From Lachnospiraceae bacterium (GTDB taxonomy: Bacteria; Bacillota; Clostridia; Lachnospirales; Lachnospiraceae), in assembly GCA_017618195.1 (NCBI GenBank), contig JAFZUW010000067.1, positions 85,938 to 149,937 on the forward strand: 64,000 nt of DNA, given 5' to 3'. Made by a program: the position numbers and the translations under genes. The notes under the pieces are model-generated. The model saw only the letters and a list, made by a program, of their open reading frames with translations, did not search any database and was not told the DNA's origin. Shown piece after piece: positions 42,201 through 50,874 of this stretch. The stretch's first letter is position 1; the number at the start of each line of letters is the position of its first letter.

Positions 42201-44010
42201 TGATTTTCCCCGAAATTGGAATCATTCGTTGAGAGGTCCGAGCTACCAGCTTTCGGGTCCGTGGACGAGAAACGGCGGCGGAAGCACGGAGTATTCGGAC
42301 GGCGACGTGATGTATTGGGGAATTATTTCCGGTACCCGCGGCAGGAATGGTTTCCTCGGTGTTCAGGTTAATGAAGCGTATGGGGTTGCGCCTGCGTATG
42401 CCATTCGGAAAGATTCCGTCATTATGATGACGGCTGCAAGCGGCAAGATTGATGACCTGTACGGATCAATGTATGTCCTGACGCTGCATAATCCCAGGAT
42501 TGAACTGACAACCGGTACATTCATGCATGTAGGTGACAAAGTGGAATTCGATTATGAATTACACGGTCAGGATCTTCCTGATGTGAATCAACTGTCTTAT
42601 ATTATTACAACCAAGGATGAGAATTCTTTTTTAAAGATTGAAGATCTTAAGTATTACGGACCGGTTAACATTTCCGGAGAAATCCAGGCTCAGACAAGGG
42701 GCAGTTTCTATCTTCCTACGGAACTTACCGATAAGGTCTGGGGCAAGGATTACAGAGTGTACATTATCGCGGAACAGATTACCGGCCGTTATGAAACGGA
42801 TTACGCGAGTGAAATGCAGGAGCTTACGCTCTCGGACATGCTTGTTTCAATCGATCTTTCGAACAACGGAAAGACCCGGCTGAATCGTTCGCAATTGGAA
42901 GCAATCGATTGCCTGATAATGAGAGGATTGATTCGGGAAGGATTGGATGAAGACAACAACATGGTGCTTGATCTTGACAAAAACAGTACCAATGATGTCA
43001 AAATCACGCGTCAGGGCTCGATGTACATTATGGAAAGGCTTTCGACATGCAGTATTACGGAGAAAAGCCTGCGGTTCGGCGGAACCCAGTTTAACAATAA
43101 GTTCAAGGGAATCATATTTATCTTCCCGCAGAAATCGACTGTCATCAAACCGCGGTTTGACGGACATGCACTTCGTCTGTCCGACGAGATCGGAGTAGTA
43201 TTCGGTGTTGACATTCCCGAAAACCTGAATGTATCGAATGTTCGTGTTGATTTCAAATCTTCGGACGGACGTACTTTGACGGTACCGTTCAGCGAGGCGG
43301 TAAAGGATACATCCGATCCGTCGGTTAACCGTTACCTCTTTACGTTCTTCATCAATTCGCTTGAAATCGAAGATACGATAACGGCGACGCTGTATTACGG
43401 GAATGACTCTTCGGTTGAGGATACTTACTGTGCTCTCGATTATATCTGTGCCATTCAGAGCAATCCGGATCTGTACGGTGAGAAAAATGTGGCAATGGTA
43501 AACGCTCTGCTTGATTACGGCTATTATTTCCAGCATTCCGGATGGAAGGATAATGGAACCCATAATGCCGTGGCGGAACCCGCAAAGTATCTTGAGGATG
43601 AGGATGTGGATGATGCGTTTGCCGGGCTTGAGGAATACGCCTTAACGAAGGAATTCGGTCAGTCCGGAATTGAGGATGTTCGAATTACTCTTACGCTTAA
43701 CAGCCGTACGGCGCTGAAGATATATGTGAAGCTTGCCGATGGGGTTTCTATGGCTTCCGGCGGATATCAGATGAGCACTGTAAACGGGGATCAGTATTAC
43801 GTGTTCACGATTTCCAATATCGGACCGAGGAATCTTGGAAAGACATACACGCTTACGATTGAGACGAATCGCGGTTCGGCAACCGTTTCGGCATCTGCAA
43901 TGTATTATGTGAATGCCCTTATGAACAGTTATACGCTTAACGCTCAGCAGCTGCGTGCGATGTCCGCATATTATAACTATTATATGGCGGCATTTAACTA
44001 TAACCGATAA
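39289..44010 (+). CDS. giant secreted protein with three DUF6273-like/Ig-like units
   Basis: 1573 residues with a signal peptide (basic MKGAVRNLFRRF, hydrophobic FLAAVITVPMLYGI, cut near AEA-SP). Three repeats of ~370 residues follow, ~65-418, ~421-793 and ~798-1180. Each has a DUF6273-like part (W/Y.GxYxYYGxYNG.PV.YR.L, an L.LNG line, F(T)D.E..AI, FLLDVEDL, WW.R, a PAM/AY... line) and an Ig-like part ending INGxYETDYxS. Residues ~1181-1573 form a separate C-terminal region. No cell-wall sorting motif is seen. The start at 39289 has AGGAGG 7-12 nt upstream. A 33-codon gene follows 14 nt after the stop. Confidence 0.8.
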   Translation: MKGAVRNLFRRFTSVFLAAVITVPMLYGISFPAAEASPEQTFEKTVSNTQLGANGFAKPVVPATKDSPWQGSYLYYGEYNGSPVRYRILDFYTQKYKEYGRTILLDCDRGLYFHSYDGKIENGVGTGSSVWKTSDLRDYLNGEYFFEFGGFTDTEWDAIVESTFEGGGDLSGINMEAMSRYKKYVGLYGDKVFLLGIEDVLNPQYGYYDTELTYDGVLNHGKIGPDGIQYSSWWLRSMDIAADEDMGEEEFFVGLANSTLGYSGWQPNEPYGAVSPAMNIDSERVLFSTAVKGTFGEVGTEYKLTLIDEKLSITPRNIQRNGNTVSFKGIVGGFNESDPPRIRYFITKDGWNYGTLFGEPQTMLAYGEVTKDGDLYSFTIPSSVSGTWNEDYCIYITAEDINGKYETDYASRPVFLNTPATFTKTADNTMLGIWDIETPRFDYTNRNFHRSLIWYGKYNGQPVAYRALERDNKDGKLLVDSDEVLFRMRYNPAPDTQNGDVWQYSEIRLALNGSTFLNKPGVFTDAEKSAIYSYTYTDNAPFEGNAQQAASTFTEQVGLNGDQIFLLDVQDLYNHTGYVLDNLFYGEKHTAYDDGTTSWWVRNGAGVRTVDVLGTGPVTGYTAGIMKSNGKGLSVDSVAELNGVSPAMYLSYDKVAFATAIKGELRDNDTEYKLTVIDPEINLKLTAATVSGKKMTMDYTLSGKNSGNVDQFSYVIVRNNLEMLSSENVIIAYGKIPVLGASKVNRLSFNLPDEVSGRRLNSDFYVYIIAEDINGMYETDYCSNLARVNPINLESFDGKNSSNTRLGTRYLAPPATPQSEDDFWKGSYIIYGHYDGFSTSCRVLDNSCWIGQGSGEGILLQSDSVLMYLPFNESPTTCDWDDSTLKAQLNGDAFLNKEGVFTQTEKEAIIPAYTEAHDHPGNIDEEVFIESGYVPLDGEKIFVLDVEDLMNEEYGYTSALIDPSKASRIISDFPRNWNHSLRGPSYQLSGPWTRNGGGSTEYSDGDVMYWGIISGTRGRNGFLGVQVNEAYGVAPAYAIRKDSVIMMTAASGKIDDLYGSMYVLTLHNPRIELTTGTFMHVGDKVEFDYELHGQDLPDVNQLSYIITTKDENSFLKIEDLKYYGPVNISGEIQAQTRGSFYLPTELTDKVWGKDYRVYIIAEQITGRYETDYASEMQELTLSDMLVSIDLSNNGKTRLNRSQLEAIDCLIMRGLIREGLDEDNNMVLDLDKNSTNDVKITRQGSMYIMERLSTCSITEKSLRFGGTQFNNKFKGIIFIFPQKSTVIKPRFDGHALRLSDEIGVVFGVDIPENLNVSNVRVDFKSSDGRTLTVPFSEAVKDTSDPSVNRYLFTFFINSLEIEDTITATLYYGNDSSVEDTYCALDYICAIQSNPDLYGEKNVAMVNALLDYGYYFQHSGWKDNGTHNAVAEPAKYLEDEDVDDAFAGLEEYALTKEFGQSGIEDVRITLTLNSRTALKIYVKLADGVSMASGGYQMSTVNGDQYYVFTISNIGPRNLGKTYTLTIETNRGSATVSASAMYYVNALMNSYTLNAQQLRAMSAYYNYYMAAFNYNR

Positions 44011-44024
44011 GAAAGGCGAAGAAT

Positions 44025-44126
44025 ATGGAAGCATTTGAAGCAGTGGAATGGGAAGTAGTCACGATTGATGTCGATGATGTTATCACAAATTCCGGAGATA
44101 TCAATATGCCGCTCGTCGGTCCCTGA
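44025..44126 (+). CDS. 33-residue conserved-pattern peptide, downstream of giant 1
   Basis: Starts 14 nt after the giant's stop with GAAAGGCGAAGA upstream, and ends just before a terminator. Contains EWEVVTIDVDDVITNSGD. The peptide after the second giant has ELEIVTFSEQDVVTESND at the same place, which argues that both are real genes. Acidic, no signal peptide or TM helix. Function unknown. Confidence 0.65.
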   Translation: MEAFEAVEWEVVTIDVDDVITNSGDINMPLVGP

Positions 44127-44149
44127 TTGCAGAAACTTATAGAAATAAA

Positions 44150-44184
44150 AATACCACCGGTCATTTCGTATGATCGGTGGTATT
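44150..44184. terminator. bidirectional terminator between peptide 1 and the ABC-F gene
   Basis: AATACCACCGGTCA pairs with TGATCGGTGGTATT; T-rich tracts on both sides serve both strands. Confidence 0.85.
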
Positions 44185-44189
44185 CGTTT

Positions 44190-46103
44190 TTACTGCAGTT
44201 CTTCCCATTCCGTCATGGCAGTGAGAAGGGTTTCCTCAACTGCGGATTTCTCTTCGGTAAGGCGGTTCAGCTCATAGGAATTGGTACATATTTCGGGCTG
44301 CTGCATCGCTTCATCGATTTCCGAAATCCGCTGCTCGCAGGAAGCAATCTGCTCCTCGAGTTTTGCAATACGGTTTCGGACCTTGCGTTCCTCGGCTTCG
44401 CGGGCCTTCTGGTCCTTCCAGTTTTGTTTTGCTGCGGTTTCCGGTTCTTTCGCGTTATTGTCGGCAGATGAAATGTTGAATCCCGCAGCGGCTTCCTTAC
44501 GTTCCTTCTGGTTCAGATAATCCGTGTAATTGCCTTCGTAGGAGAGTATCTGTTCATGCGTCAGGTCAAGTATCCTTGTTGCTGTTTTATCAACGAAATA
44601 ACGGTCGTGGGACACATAGAAGACCGTTCCCTCGTATCCGCGGAGCGCTTCTTCGAGAATTTCCTTACTCGTTATGTCGAGATGGTTGGTCGGCTCATCT
44701 AAAAGCAGGAAATTGGCTTCCGAAAGCATCAGCTTTACAAGGGAGAGACGTCCGCGTTCGCCGCCGCTCAATGTTGATATCGGCTTAAATACGTCGTCGC
44801 CCGTGAAAAGGAACGAAGCAAGCGTATTGCGTATCTCGGTATTGTTCATGTCCGGATGATCGTCGCTGATCTCTTCGAACACGGTATTCTTTTCATTGAA
44901 GTTCTGCTGTTCCTGATCGTAGTAGCCGATGGAGACCTTGGCTCCCTCGCGGACCGTACCCGCATCGGCAGGAAGCAAACCGCGGATGATCTTGAGCATG
45001 GTCGTCTTTCCGGTCCCGTTTTCCCCGAGGAGAGCAACGCGCTCGCCTTTTTTGATCAAGAAGCTGATTCCCTTAAAAAGGGGTTTGCCGGGGAAGGATT
45101 TCGCCAGATCCGTAACGGTAAGCACGTCCTTGCCGCTTTCCATACGCGGCTTCAGATGGATGCGCATGCCCTGTTCGTCTTCAAGAGGCTTCTCCACACG
45201 TTCGATCTTAGCGAGCATCTTCTCACGGCTTTCTGCGCGCTTGATGGACTTCTCACGGTTGAAAGAGCGGAGCTTTTCGATTACTTCCTCCTGATGTTTG
45301 ATCTCTCTTTGCTGATTAAGGTACTGACGTCGCTCCGCCTCGCGGATCTGCGCCTTCTTCTCGTAGAACTCATCGTAGTTTCCGATATAGGTCATCGAGC
45401 GGTTGTGCTCAATCTCCACGACACGGTTAACGATACGGTTTAAGAAATATCGGTCGTGGGAGACGATCAAAACGGCACCCTTATACTGCGAAAGGAAGCC
45501 TTCAAGCCATGCAATGCTTGCGATATCAAGGTGGTTGGTCGGCTCGTCGAGGATTAAAAGCTTCGGAGAGGAGAGAAGGATGCGCGCCAAAGCAACACGC
45601 GTCTTCTGGCCTCCGGACAGCTGAGAAACGGGCTTGTCGAATTCTTCCTGTGTAAAACCGAGACCTTTGATGATACCGGTCACTTCGGAACGGAGAGCGT
45701 ACCCATTTGCCTGTTCAAAGGTATGATTCAGACGCTCGTATTCCTTATAGGCTTCGCTAAGCTCGTCGCCCGAAAGGTGTTTCATGGTCTCTTCGACTTC
45801 TCTGAGACGGCTTTCCACAGCGAGAAGGTCCTTCTTTACATCGATAACGGTGTCATAGATGCCGCGGTCGCCTTCCATTTCCTGATGTTGCGAAAGATAG
45901 CCGACCGAAATATCCTTGTTGAGAAGGATATCACCTTCGTCGGGATTCAGCTCGCCGAGAATGATCCGAAGGAGCGTAGTCTTGCCGGCGCCGTTCCGGC
46001 CGATGAGAGCAACCTTGTCGTGCTCGTTCATCAGAAACGATACGCCGTCGAGAATGACTTCCTCGCCGAATGCCTTTTTTATATTGTTAACCTGAAGTAT
46101 CAT
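44190..46103 (-). CDS. ABC-F family ATPase (ribosome-associated)
   Basis: 637 residues with two ABC domains and no membrane part: Walker A GRNGAGKTT and GENGTGKTT, signatures LSGGQKTR and LSGGERGR, both Walker B LLxLDEPTNHLDI. An interdomain linker and a C-terminal coiled coil (~560-637, KVRNRIAKLEEQIASCEQRIS) match the YdiF/Uup group, which act on stalled ribosomes. Whether it gives antibiotic protection cannot be said. No leader peptide is obvious. Confidence 0.92.
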   Translation of the reverse strand: MILQVNNIKKAFGEEVILDGVSFLMNEHDKVALIGRNGAGKTTLLRIILGELNPDEGDILLNKDISVGYLSQHQEMEGDRGIYDTVIDVKKDLLAVESRLREVEETMKHLSGDELSEAYKEYERLNHTFEQANGYALRSEVTGIIKGLGFTQEEFDKPVSQLSGGQKTRVALARILLSSPKLLILDEPTNHLDIASIAWLEGFLSQYKGAVLIVSHDRYFLNRIVNRVVEIEHNRSMTYIGNYDEFYEKKAQIREAERRQYLNQQREIKHQEEVIEKLRSFNREKSIKRAESREKMLAKIERVEKPLEDEQGMRIHLKPRMESGKDVLTVTDLAKSFPGKPLFKGISFLIKKGERVALLGENGTGKTTMLKIIRGLLPADAGTVREGAKVSIGYYDQEQQNFNEKNTVFEEISDDHPDMNNTEIRNTLASFLFTGDDVFKPISTLSGGERGRLSLVKLMLSEANFLLLDEPTNHLDITSKEILEEALRGYEGTVFYVSHDRYFVDKTATRILDLTHEQILSYEGNYTDYLNQKERKEAAAGFNISSADNNAKEPETAAKQNWKDQKAREAEERKVRNRIAKLEEQIASCEQRISEIDEAMQQPEICTNSYELNRLTEEKSAVEETLLTAMTEWEELQ

Positions 46104-46176
46104 AGGGGTAATCCTGTTCTGAGTTGTTAAATGCCTTACCCATTCTAACGGATTCCGCCGGAAAATGCAACCATGC

Positions 46177-46205
46177 TTGACGCATGTGACGCAAGCCCAT
46201 ATAAT
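46177..46205 (+). promoter_or_regulatory. sigma-A promoter of the 46267 operon
   Basis: TTGACG, 17 nt, TATAAT, 61 nt before the start. Confidence 0.8.
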
Positions 46206-46266
46206 ATTAATGGAATGCCGCTTTTTGTTTGGCTATTTGTTATGAATGTATAGGGGAGATGGATTT

Positions 46267-47046
46267 ATGGAAGACGAATTCTATATGACCGAAGAGCAGC
46301 GCATACAGCGTGAGCTCGAGAAAGAGGAACTTAAGAAAAAGAAGCTTCAGAAGAAAGCAGACCGAAAGAACACCAAAGCATATAAGATCATTAAGCGGAT
46401 CATTATTGCCGCGTTAATTCTTTTTGCAGTTTATTTGGTATTTATTTGTATTTTTGAAAGAGACAGAATTGAACGAAGAATTAAGATAAAGTCGCTGACG
46501 AAAAGAAAACCGGTAATTTACCTTTATACGGAAGAACCGACAAATGTCAGTGTTAAACTGGATTACAAGGGCAGATTCACCGTAACCTATCCTTCTTACA
46601 AGAATGGATGGAATGTAACGGCGGAACCTGACGGAACTTTGACCGATTCCGATGGAAAGAAATATAACTACCTATACTGGGAAGGTGAGGACAATAATGA
46701 TTATGACATGTCCGAAGGCTTCTGCGTAAAGGGCAGCGATACGGCCGGGTTCCTGGAAGAAGCGCTTGAAAAACTCGGTCTTACGAGGCGTGAGGCGAAC
46801 GAGTTCATCGTGTATTGGCTGCCCTATATGGAAGGTAACGCTTACAATGTGATCAGTTTCCAGAAGGAAGCATATACGGACTGTGCGGTGCTTGATGTGA
46901 GTCCGGAGCCGGATACGGTGATTCGCGTGTTTATGGCCTATTATCCGAGTGAGAAAGCAGTGGACATTCCGGCCCAGCAGCTGACTGCGCCGGAAAGAGT
47001 GGGATTTACCGTCGTCGAGTGGGGCGGAAGCAAGATTACGAAATAA
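46267..47046 (+). CDS. membrane-anchored protein of unknown function
   Basis: 259 residues: a highly charged N-terminal coiled segment (~10-35), one helix (~45-65, IIIAALILFAVYLVFICIF), then an outer domain opening KPVIYLYTEEPTNVSVKLDY, with YPSYKNGWNVTAEPDGTL, NYLYWEGED and VGFTVVEWGGSK. I have seen the YLYPE..NVSVKLD..G..T.TYP.Y..GW pattern in unnamed bacterial proteins, but no function is known to me. Start chosen for GGGGAG 10-15 nt upstream. Confidence 0.65.
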   Translation: MEDEFYMTEEQRIQRELEKEELKKKKLQKKADRKNTKAYKIIKRIIIAALILFAVYLVFICIFERDRIERRIKIKSLTKRKPVIYLYTEEPTNVSVKLDYKGRFTVTYPSYKNGWNVTAEPDGTLTDSDGKKYNYLYWEGEDNNDYDMSEGFCVKGSDTAGFLEEALEKLGLTRREANEFIVYWLPYMEGNAYNVISFQKEAYTDCAVLDVSPEPDTVIRVFMAYYPSEKAVDIPAQQLTAPERVGFTVVEWGGSKITK

Positions 47047-47076
47047 GTCGGATCCATCATAAAAGGGGAGGCTTCT

Positions 47077-48597
47077 ATGGGAGAAAGATTCGGAAACAGA
47101 GTCGTTACGGCGGAACAGATGAAGTCATTTGAGTCATCCTTTATTGCCAATCACGGAATATCGTCTGCGCTTCTGATGGAACATGCCGCGCTTGCGGTTG
47201 TGAAGGAAGCGGGCAATGCAAAACGCGTTTTGATTCTGGTCGGCGCCGGCAAGAACGGCGGCGATGCGGTTGCCGCGGGAAGGCTTCTTCTCGGCCACGG
47301 CGTTTCGTGCGATTTCATGACGTTTTATTTCGATCAGAACTGCAGGGAGCTGACCGAACAGTGGGAGCTGCTGCAGTCTTACGGTTTCCCTTACGAAGTT
47401 TACAATCATACGGCCAATCTGCCGGAATACGGCAAATACGACCTGATCATTGACGGAATCTTCGGAATCGGTCTGAACCGGAACGTTTCCGGTGAGATCA
47501 AGCATGTTTTTGACCGGATCAACCGTCTTGCGAACCGTCCGAGAGTGCTCGCAATCGATATGCCTTCGGGCGTTGACGCCACATGCGGCAAAGTTCTCGG
47601 AAGCGCGCTTCGCGCCGATGTGACGGTCACATTTTCCTACCGGAAGAGCGGGCTTTTACTGTATCCCGGACGAAAATACGCCGGCAAGGTGATCGTAGCG
47701 GAAATCGGACTTCCCGAGATTGATGATAATCCGGAGTATGTAACGTTTGATTCCGTATCGGACTGCCGCATTCCGGAGCGCAGGCCGGACGGCAATAAAG
47801 GAAGCTTCGGCAAGATTTCGCTTGTCGCGGGTTGTGATTCCATGCCGGGAGCCGCCACATTTGCCGCTAAGGCAATGTACAGGAGCGGTGCCGGACTTGT
47901 ACGCGTCATCAGTACGAAGGGTGCACTTAACGTGCTTCATGTGAATTGTCCGGAGGCTGTTTCGGTAACGAGAGAGGAAGTATATCCGCTTGATAATCCG
48001 TTTGAAGGATTTGACGACGTGATCGTGATCGGTCCGGGGCTCGGAACCGACACCGAAGCGGAACGCCTTTTGGATATCGCAATTCAATACGGCAAGCGGC
48101 TTGTGATCGATGCGGACGCGCTTAATATCCTTGCTGCGAGACTGGACCGAATGAGCAAGGACCCCGAGCACAGGCTGAATCTTTTGAATGACTGGCTTCC
48201 CGATGATACGATCATTACGCCTCATCCCGGCGAGATGAGCAGGCTTCTCAATATTTCGGTTGCGGAGCTGAAAGAGGATCCGTTGGTGCTTGCCAAGATG
48301 ATCCGCAAATACTGTGAGTTCGTATGGGTTTGGAAGGATGCCTGCTCGATGGTGATCGGGCGGAACGGATTCTATCTGAATCACAGCGGCAACGAAGCAA
48401 TGGCGACTGCCGGCAGCGGTGACGTGCTTGCGGGCGTATGCGGTGCAATGGCGGCGACCGACCTTACGATGGAGCAGGCGGCCAGCACTGCGGTATTCAT
48501 ACACGGACTTGCCGGCGATTACTGTCGCGAACGGCTCGGCAGTTACGGAACGATGGCCGGAGATATCGCGGACGCGGTCGGAATGGTTTTGAAATAA
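47077..48597 (+). CDS. nnr: bifunctional NAD(P)H-hydrate repair enzyme (epimerase and dehydratase)
   Basis: Repairs hydrated NADH/NADPH. The N-terminal ~210 residues are the epimerase (LVGAGKNGGDAVAAGRLL; DGIFGIGLNRNVSG; AIDMPSGVDATCG) and the rest the ADP/ATP-dependent dehydratase (GNKGSFGKISLVAGCDSMPGAA; TPHPGEMSRLL; TAGSGDVLAGVCG). 506 residues fits the fused form. GGGGAGG precedes the ATG. Lies in a run of housekeeping genes. Confidence 0.94.
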   Translation: MGERFGNRVVTAEQMKSFESSFIANHGISSALLMEHAALAVVKEAGNAKRVLILVGAGKNGGDAVAAGRLLLGHGVSCDFMTFYFDQNCRELTEQWELLQSYGFPYEVYNHTANLPEYGKYDLIIDGIFGIGLNRNVSGEIKHVFDRINRLANRPRVLAIDMPSGVDATCGKVLGSALRADVTVTFSYRKSGLLLYPGRKYAGKVIVAEIGLPEIDDNPEYVTFDSVSDCRIPERRPDGNKGSFGKISLVAGCDSMPGAATFAAKAMYRSGAGLVRVISTKGALNVLHVNCPEAVSVTREEVYPLDNPFEGFDDVIVIGPGLGTDTEAERLLDIAIQYGKRLVIDADALNILAARLDRMSKDPEHRLNLLNDWLPDDTIITPHPGEMSRLLNISVAELKEDPLVLAKMIRKYCEFVWVWKDACSMVIGRNGFYLNHSGNEAMATAGSGDVLAGVCGAMAATDLTMEQAASTAVFIHGLAGDYCRERLGSYGTMAGDIADAVGMVLK

Positions 48598-48644
48598 GTG
48601 CGGCATAAGGCGGATAGCCGAAAAGCCGGTTTAAGGAGAGGAAA

Positions 48645-49493
48645 ATGGACGAGAATAAGGGCCTTCTTGCAAGACTTCGCGACCTGATCAAAAAGCAGAA
48701 GACGGAAGAGGATGCCGACGAGGAAATCTTATCAATCGTAAATGATTATAAGGACCAGGGCGCGCTGGAAGAAGGCGAAGTCGAGATGATCTCGAATATC
48801 ATGGAATTTGCCGACACGCAGGCAAGAGACATCATGACGCACCGCAGTAAGATGGATGCAATCTCGAAGGATACTTCGATGGAAAAGGCGCTGCATCACA
48901 TGCTGCACTGCAATTACACGCGTTATCCGCTGTATGATACGACCAATGATAACATCATCGGAATCCTGTATCTGAAGGACGTTATGCTTGCATACCTTGA
49001 GGGCGACCGCAACACACCGCTTTCGGATATTGCGCGTGCTCCGTTCTGCGTACCCGAGACTCTTCCTCTTGATACGCTTTTTGATGAGATGCAGCGTAAG
49101 AAGATTCACATGGCGGTTGTTATCGACGAGTACGGACAGACGTCCGGAATCGTCTGCATGGAGGATATTCTTGAGGAGATCGTCGGCGATATTCAGGACG
49201 AATATGATAAAGAAGAGGTCGTTGCCAAGAAGAAGGGTGACGCGCTCTTCGTGAAAGGCAGCATGCCGCTTGAAGAACTGATGGAGAAGCTTCCGGATTG
49301 GGAAGTGACCGAAACGGACCGCGACAATTTCGAAACGCTGAACGGACTTCTGACTTCGCTTCTCGATCATGTTCCCGCCGACAACGAAAAGGCGGTTATC
49401 CCTTACGGCGGCTATGTGTTTGACATTCTTTCCTGTAAGCACAAGATGGTTTACCAGGTGAAGATCACGCCGCTTAAGAAAGAAGGAAAATGA
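48645..49493 (+). CDS. CorC/HlyC-type CBS protein without a membrane domain
   Basis: 282 residues: a CBS pair (~60-180; RDIMTHRSKMDAI, YTRYPLYDTTNDNIIGILYLKDVM, MAVVIDEYGQTSGIVCMEDILEEIVGDI) and a CorC/HlyC C-terminal domain. The DUF21 membrane domain found in most members is absent, as in E. coli CorC. Such proteins are linked to divalent cation export. AAGGAGAGGAAA precedes the ATG. Confidence 0.85.
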   Translation: MDENKGLLARLRDLIKKQKTEEDADEEILSIVNDYKDQGALEEGEVEMISNIMEFADTQARDIMTHRSKMDAISKDTSMEKALHHMLHCNYTRYPLYDTTNDNIIGILYLKDVMLAYLEGDRNTPLSDIARAPFCVPETLPLDTLFDEMQRKKIHMAVVIDEYGQTSGIVCMEDILEEIVGDIQDEYDKEEVVAKKKGDALFVKGSMPLEELMEKLPDWEVTETDRDNFETLNGLLTSLLDHVPADNEKAVIPYGGYVFDILSCKHKMVYQVKITPLKKEGK

Positions 49494-49521
49494 GCCGGTT
49501 TAAATCGGCGGAAGGTATTGC

Positions 49522-50001
49522 ATGAAGATTACGATAGTTTGTGTCGGTAAGATCAAAGAACAGTTCTACCGCGACGCGGTTTCGGAATATGTGAAGCGTC
49601 TCGGCAAATACGTCACGGTTGACGTTTGGGAAGTCGCGGACGAGAAGACGCTTGATAACGCGTCGGCAGCCGAAGAACGACAGGTACTTTCGGTTGAAGG
49701 CGAGCGCATTTTAAAACAGCTGAACGACGACTCGTATAAGATTGCTTTATGCATTGACGGAAACAAGACCGATTCGGTCGGATTTGCCCGAAAGATAGAG
49801 AAGATTAAGTTGGATGGGTACAGCCATATCCGGTTTATTATCGGCGGTTCGCTCGGTCTTGCGCCGGAGGTCATTAAGAAAGCGGACATGAAGCTCAGTT
49901 TCTCGGATATGACGTTCCCGCACCAACTGATGCGGGTTATCCTGCTTGAGCAGATCTACCGGGCGTGCCGTATCAGCAGCAACGAGCCGTATCATAAGTA
50001 G
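49522..50001 (+). CDS. rlmH: 23S rRNA (pseudouridine1915-N3)-methyltransferase
   Basis: SPOUT-fold methyltransferase acting on helix 69 of the large subunit. 159 residues, typical length, with CVGKIKEQFYRDAVSEYVKR, IALCIDGNK, FIIGGSLGLAPEV and the C-terminal LIRxxLxEQIYRACRI, seen here as RVILLEQIYRACRI and ending EPYHK. Starts 28 nt after the CBS gene. Confidence 0.94.
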   Translation: MKITIVCVGKIKEQFYRDAVSEYVKRLGKYVTVDVWEVADEKTLDNASAAEERQVLSVEGERILKQLNDDSYKIALCIDGNKTDSVGFARKIEKIKLDGYSHIRFIIGGSLGLAPEVIKKADMKLSFSDMTFPHQLMRVILLEQIYRACRISSNEPYHK

Positions 50002-50038
50002 ACCGGTATCGGAACAATAAAAACAAGGATGAAGGAAT

Positions 50039-50806
50039 ATGTTCAGACCATGCATTGACATTCATAACGGAAGCGTAAAGCAGATCGTCGGCGGCTCATT
50101 AAAGGACGCGGGCTCATTTGCCGAAGAGAATTTCGTATCGAAACTGAGCGCGGCCGACTATGCGAAGATGTATCAAAGAGACGGTTTAAAAGGCGGTCAT
50201 ATTATTCTTCTCAATAAAGAAGGGACGGAATTCTTCGAGGCAACAAAAAGCCGCGCGGAAGCTGCATTGAAGGCATATCCGGGAGGACTTCAGATCGGCG
50301 GAGGGATTACGGACAAGAATGCCGCGGAATTCCTGAAACTCGGAGCCAGTCACGTGATTGTAACGAGTTATTTGTTCCCGGGCGGAGAGTTTGATCAGAA
50401 ACGTTTGGAGAAGATCTGTAAAATAATCGGTCCGGAGCATCTTGTGATCGATTTGAGCTGTAAGAAGGTCGGTGGAGTATATTATGTCGCGACCGACCGT
50501 TGGCAGCATATTACAAAGACCAAAGTCGGGCTTAGGCTTCTGAATAAACTGACAAAGTATTGCGATGAATTTTTAATCCACGGCGTTGATGTGGAAGGAA
50601 AGCGGAAGGGCCCCGATAAGAGTCTGATCAGACTGCTTTCAAACTACAAAGGCCGCAACCGTATCACCTATGCCGGCGGAATCCATTCGATGGACGACGT
50701 GCGGATGATAGAAGAAATCTCAGGCGGCAGGCTTGATTATACGATCGGAAGCGCATTGTCGCTTTTCGGCGGAGACATACCTTATGAACAATTGATCCGA
50801 AGATAA
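50039..50806 (+). CDS. eukaryote-type HisA (ProFAR isomerase, His6-like)
   Basis: Isomerises ProFAR in histidine synthesis. The 255-residue TIM barrel opens MFRPCIDIHNGSVKQIVGG, with LQIGGGITD, ASHVIVTSYLF, LVIDLSCKK, FLIHGVDVEGKRKGPD and ITYAGGIHSMDD. These match the yeast and plant enzyme (CIDLHNGEVKQIVGG; VIVTSWLF; VVDLSCRK) far better than the usual bacterial HisA (IPAIDLKDGKCVRL). No other his gene is nearby. AGGAATA/AAGGA upstream; a terminator follows. Confidence 0.88.
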   Translation: MFRPCIDIHNGSVKQIVGGSLKDAGSFAEENFVSKLSAADYAKMYQRDGLKGGHIILLNKEGTEFFEATKSRAEAALKAYPGGLQIGGGITDKNAAEFLKLGASHVIVTSYLFPGGEFDQKRLEKICKIIGPEHLVIDLSCKKVGGVYYVATDRWQHITKTKVGLRLLNKLTKYCDEFLIHGVDVEGKRKGPDKSLIRLLSNYKGRNRITYAGGIHSMDDVRMIEEISGGRLDYTIGSALSLFGGDIPYEQLIRR

Positions 50807-50809
50807 AGA

Positions 50810-50843
50810 AACTCCCCTGCGGAACAGGGGAGTTGTTTTTTTT
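50810..50843 (+). terminator. terminator after the hisA-like gene
   Basis: AACTCCCCTG/CAGGGGAGTT with a CGGAA loop, then GTTTTTTTT. Perfect 10-bp stem. Confidence 0.92.
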
Positions 50844-50874
50844 GATATAATCGATTGTCCGTATCGCAGAATCC

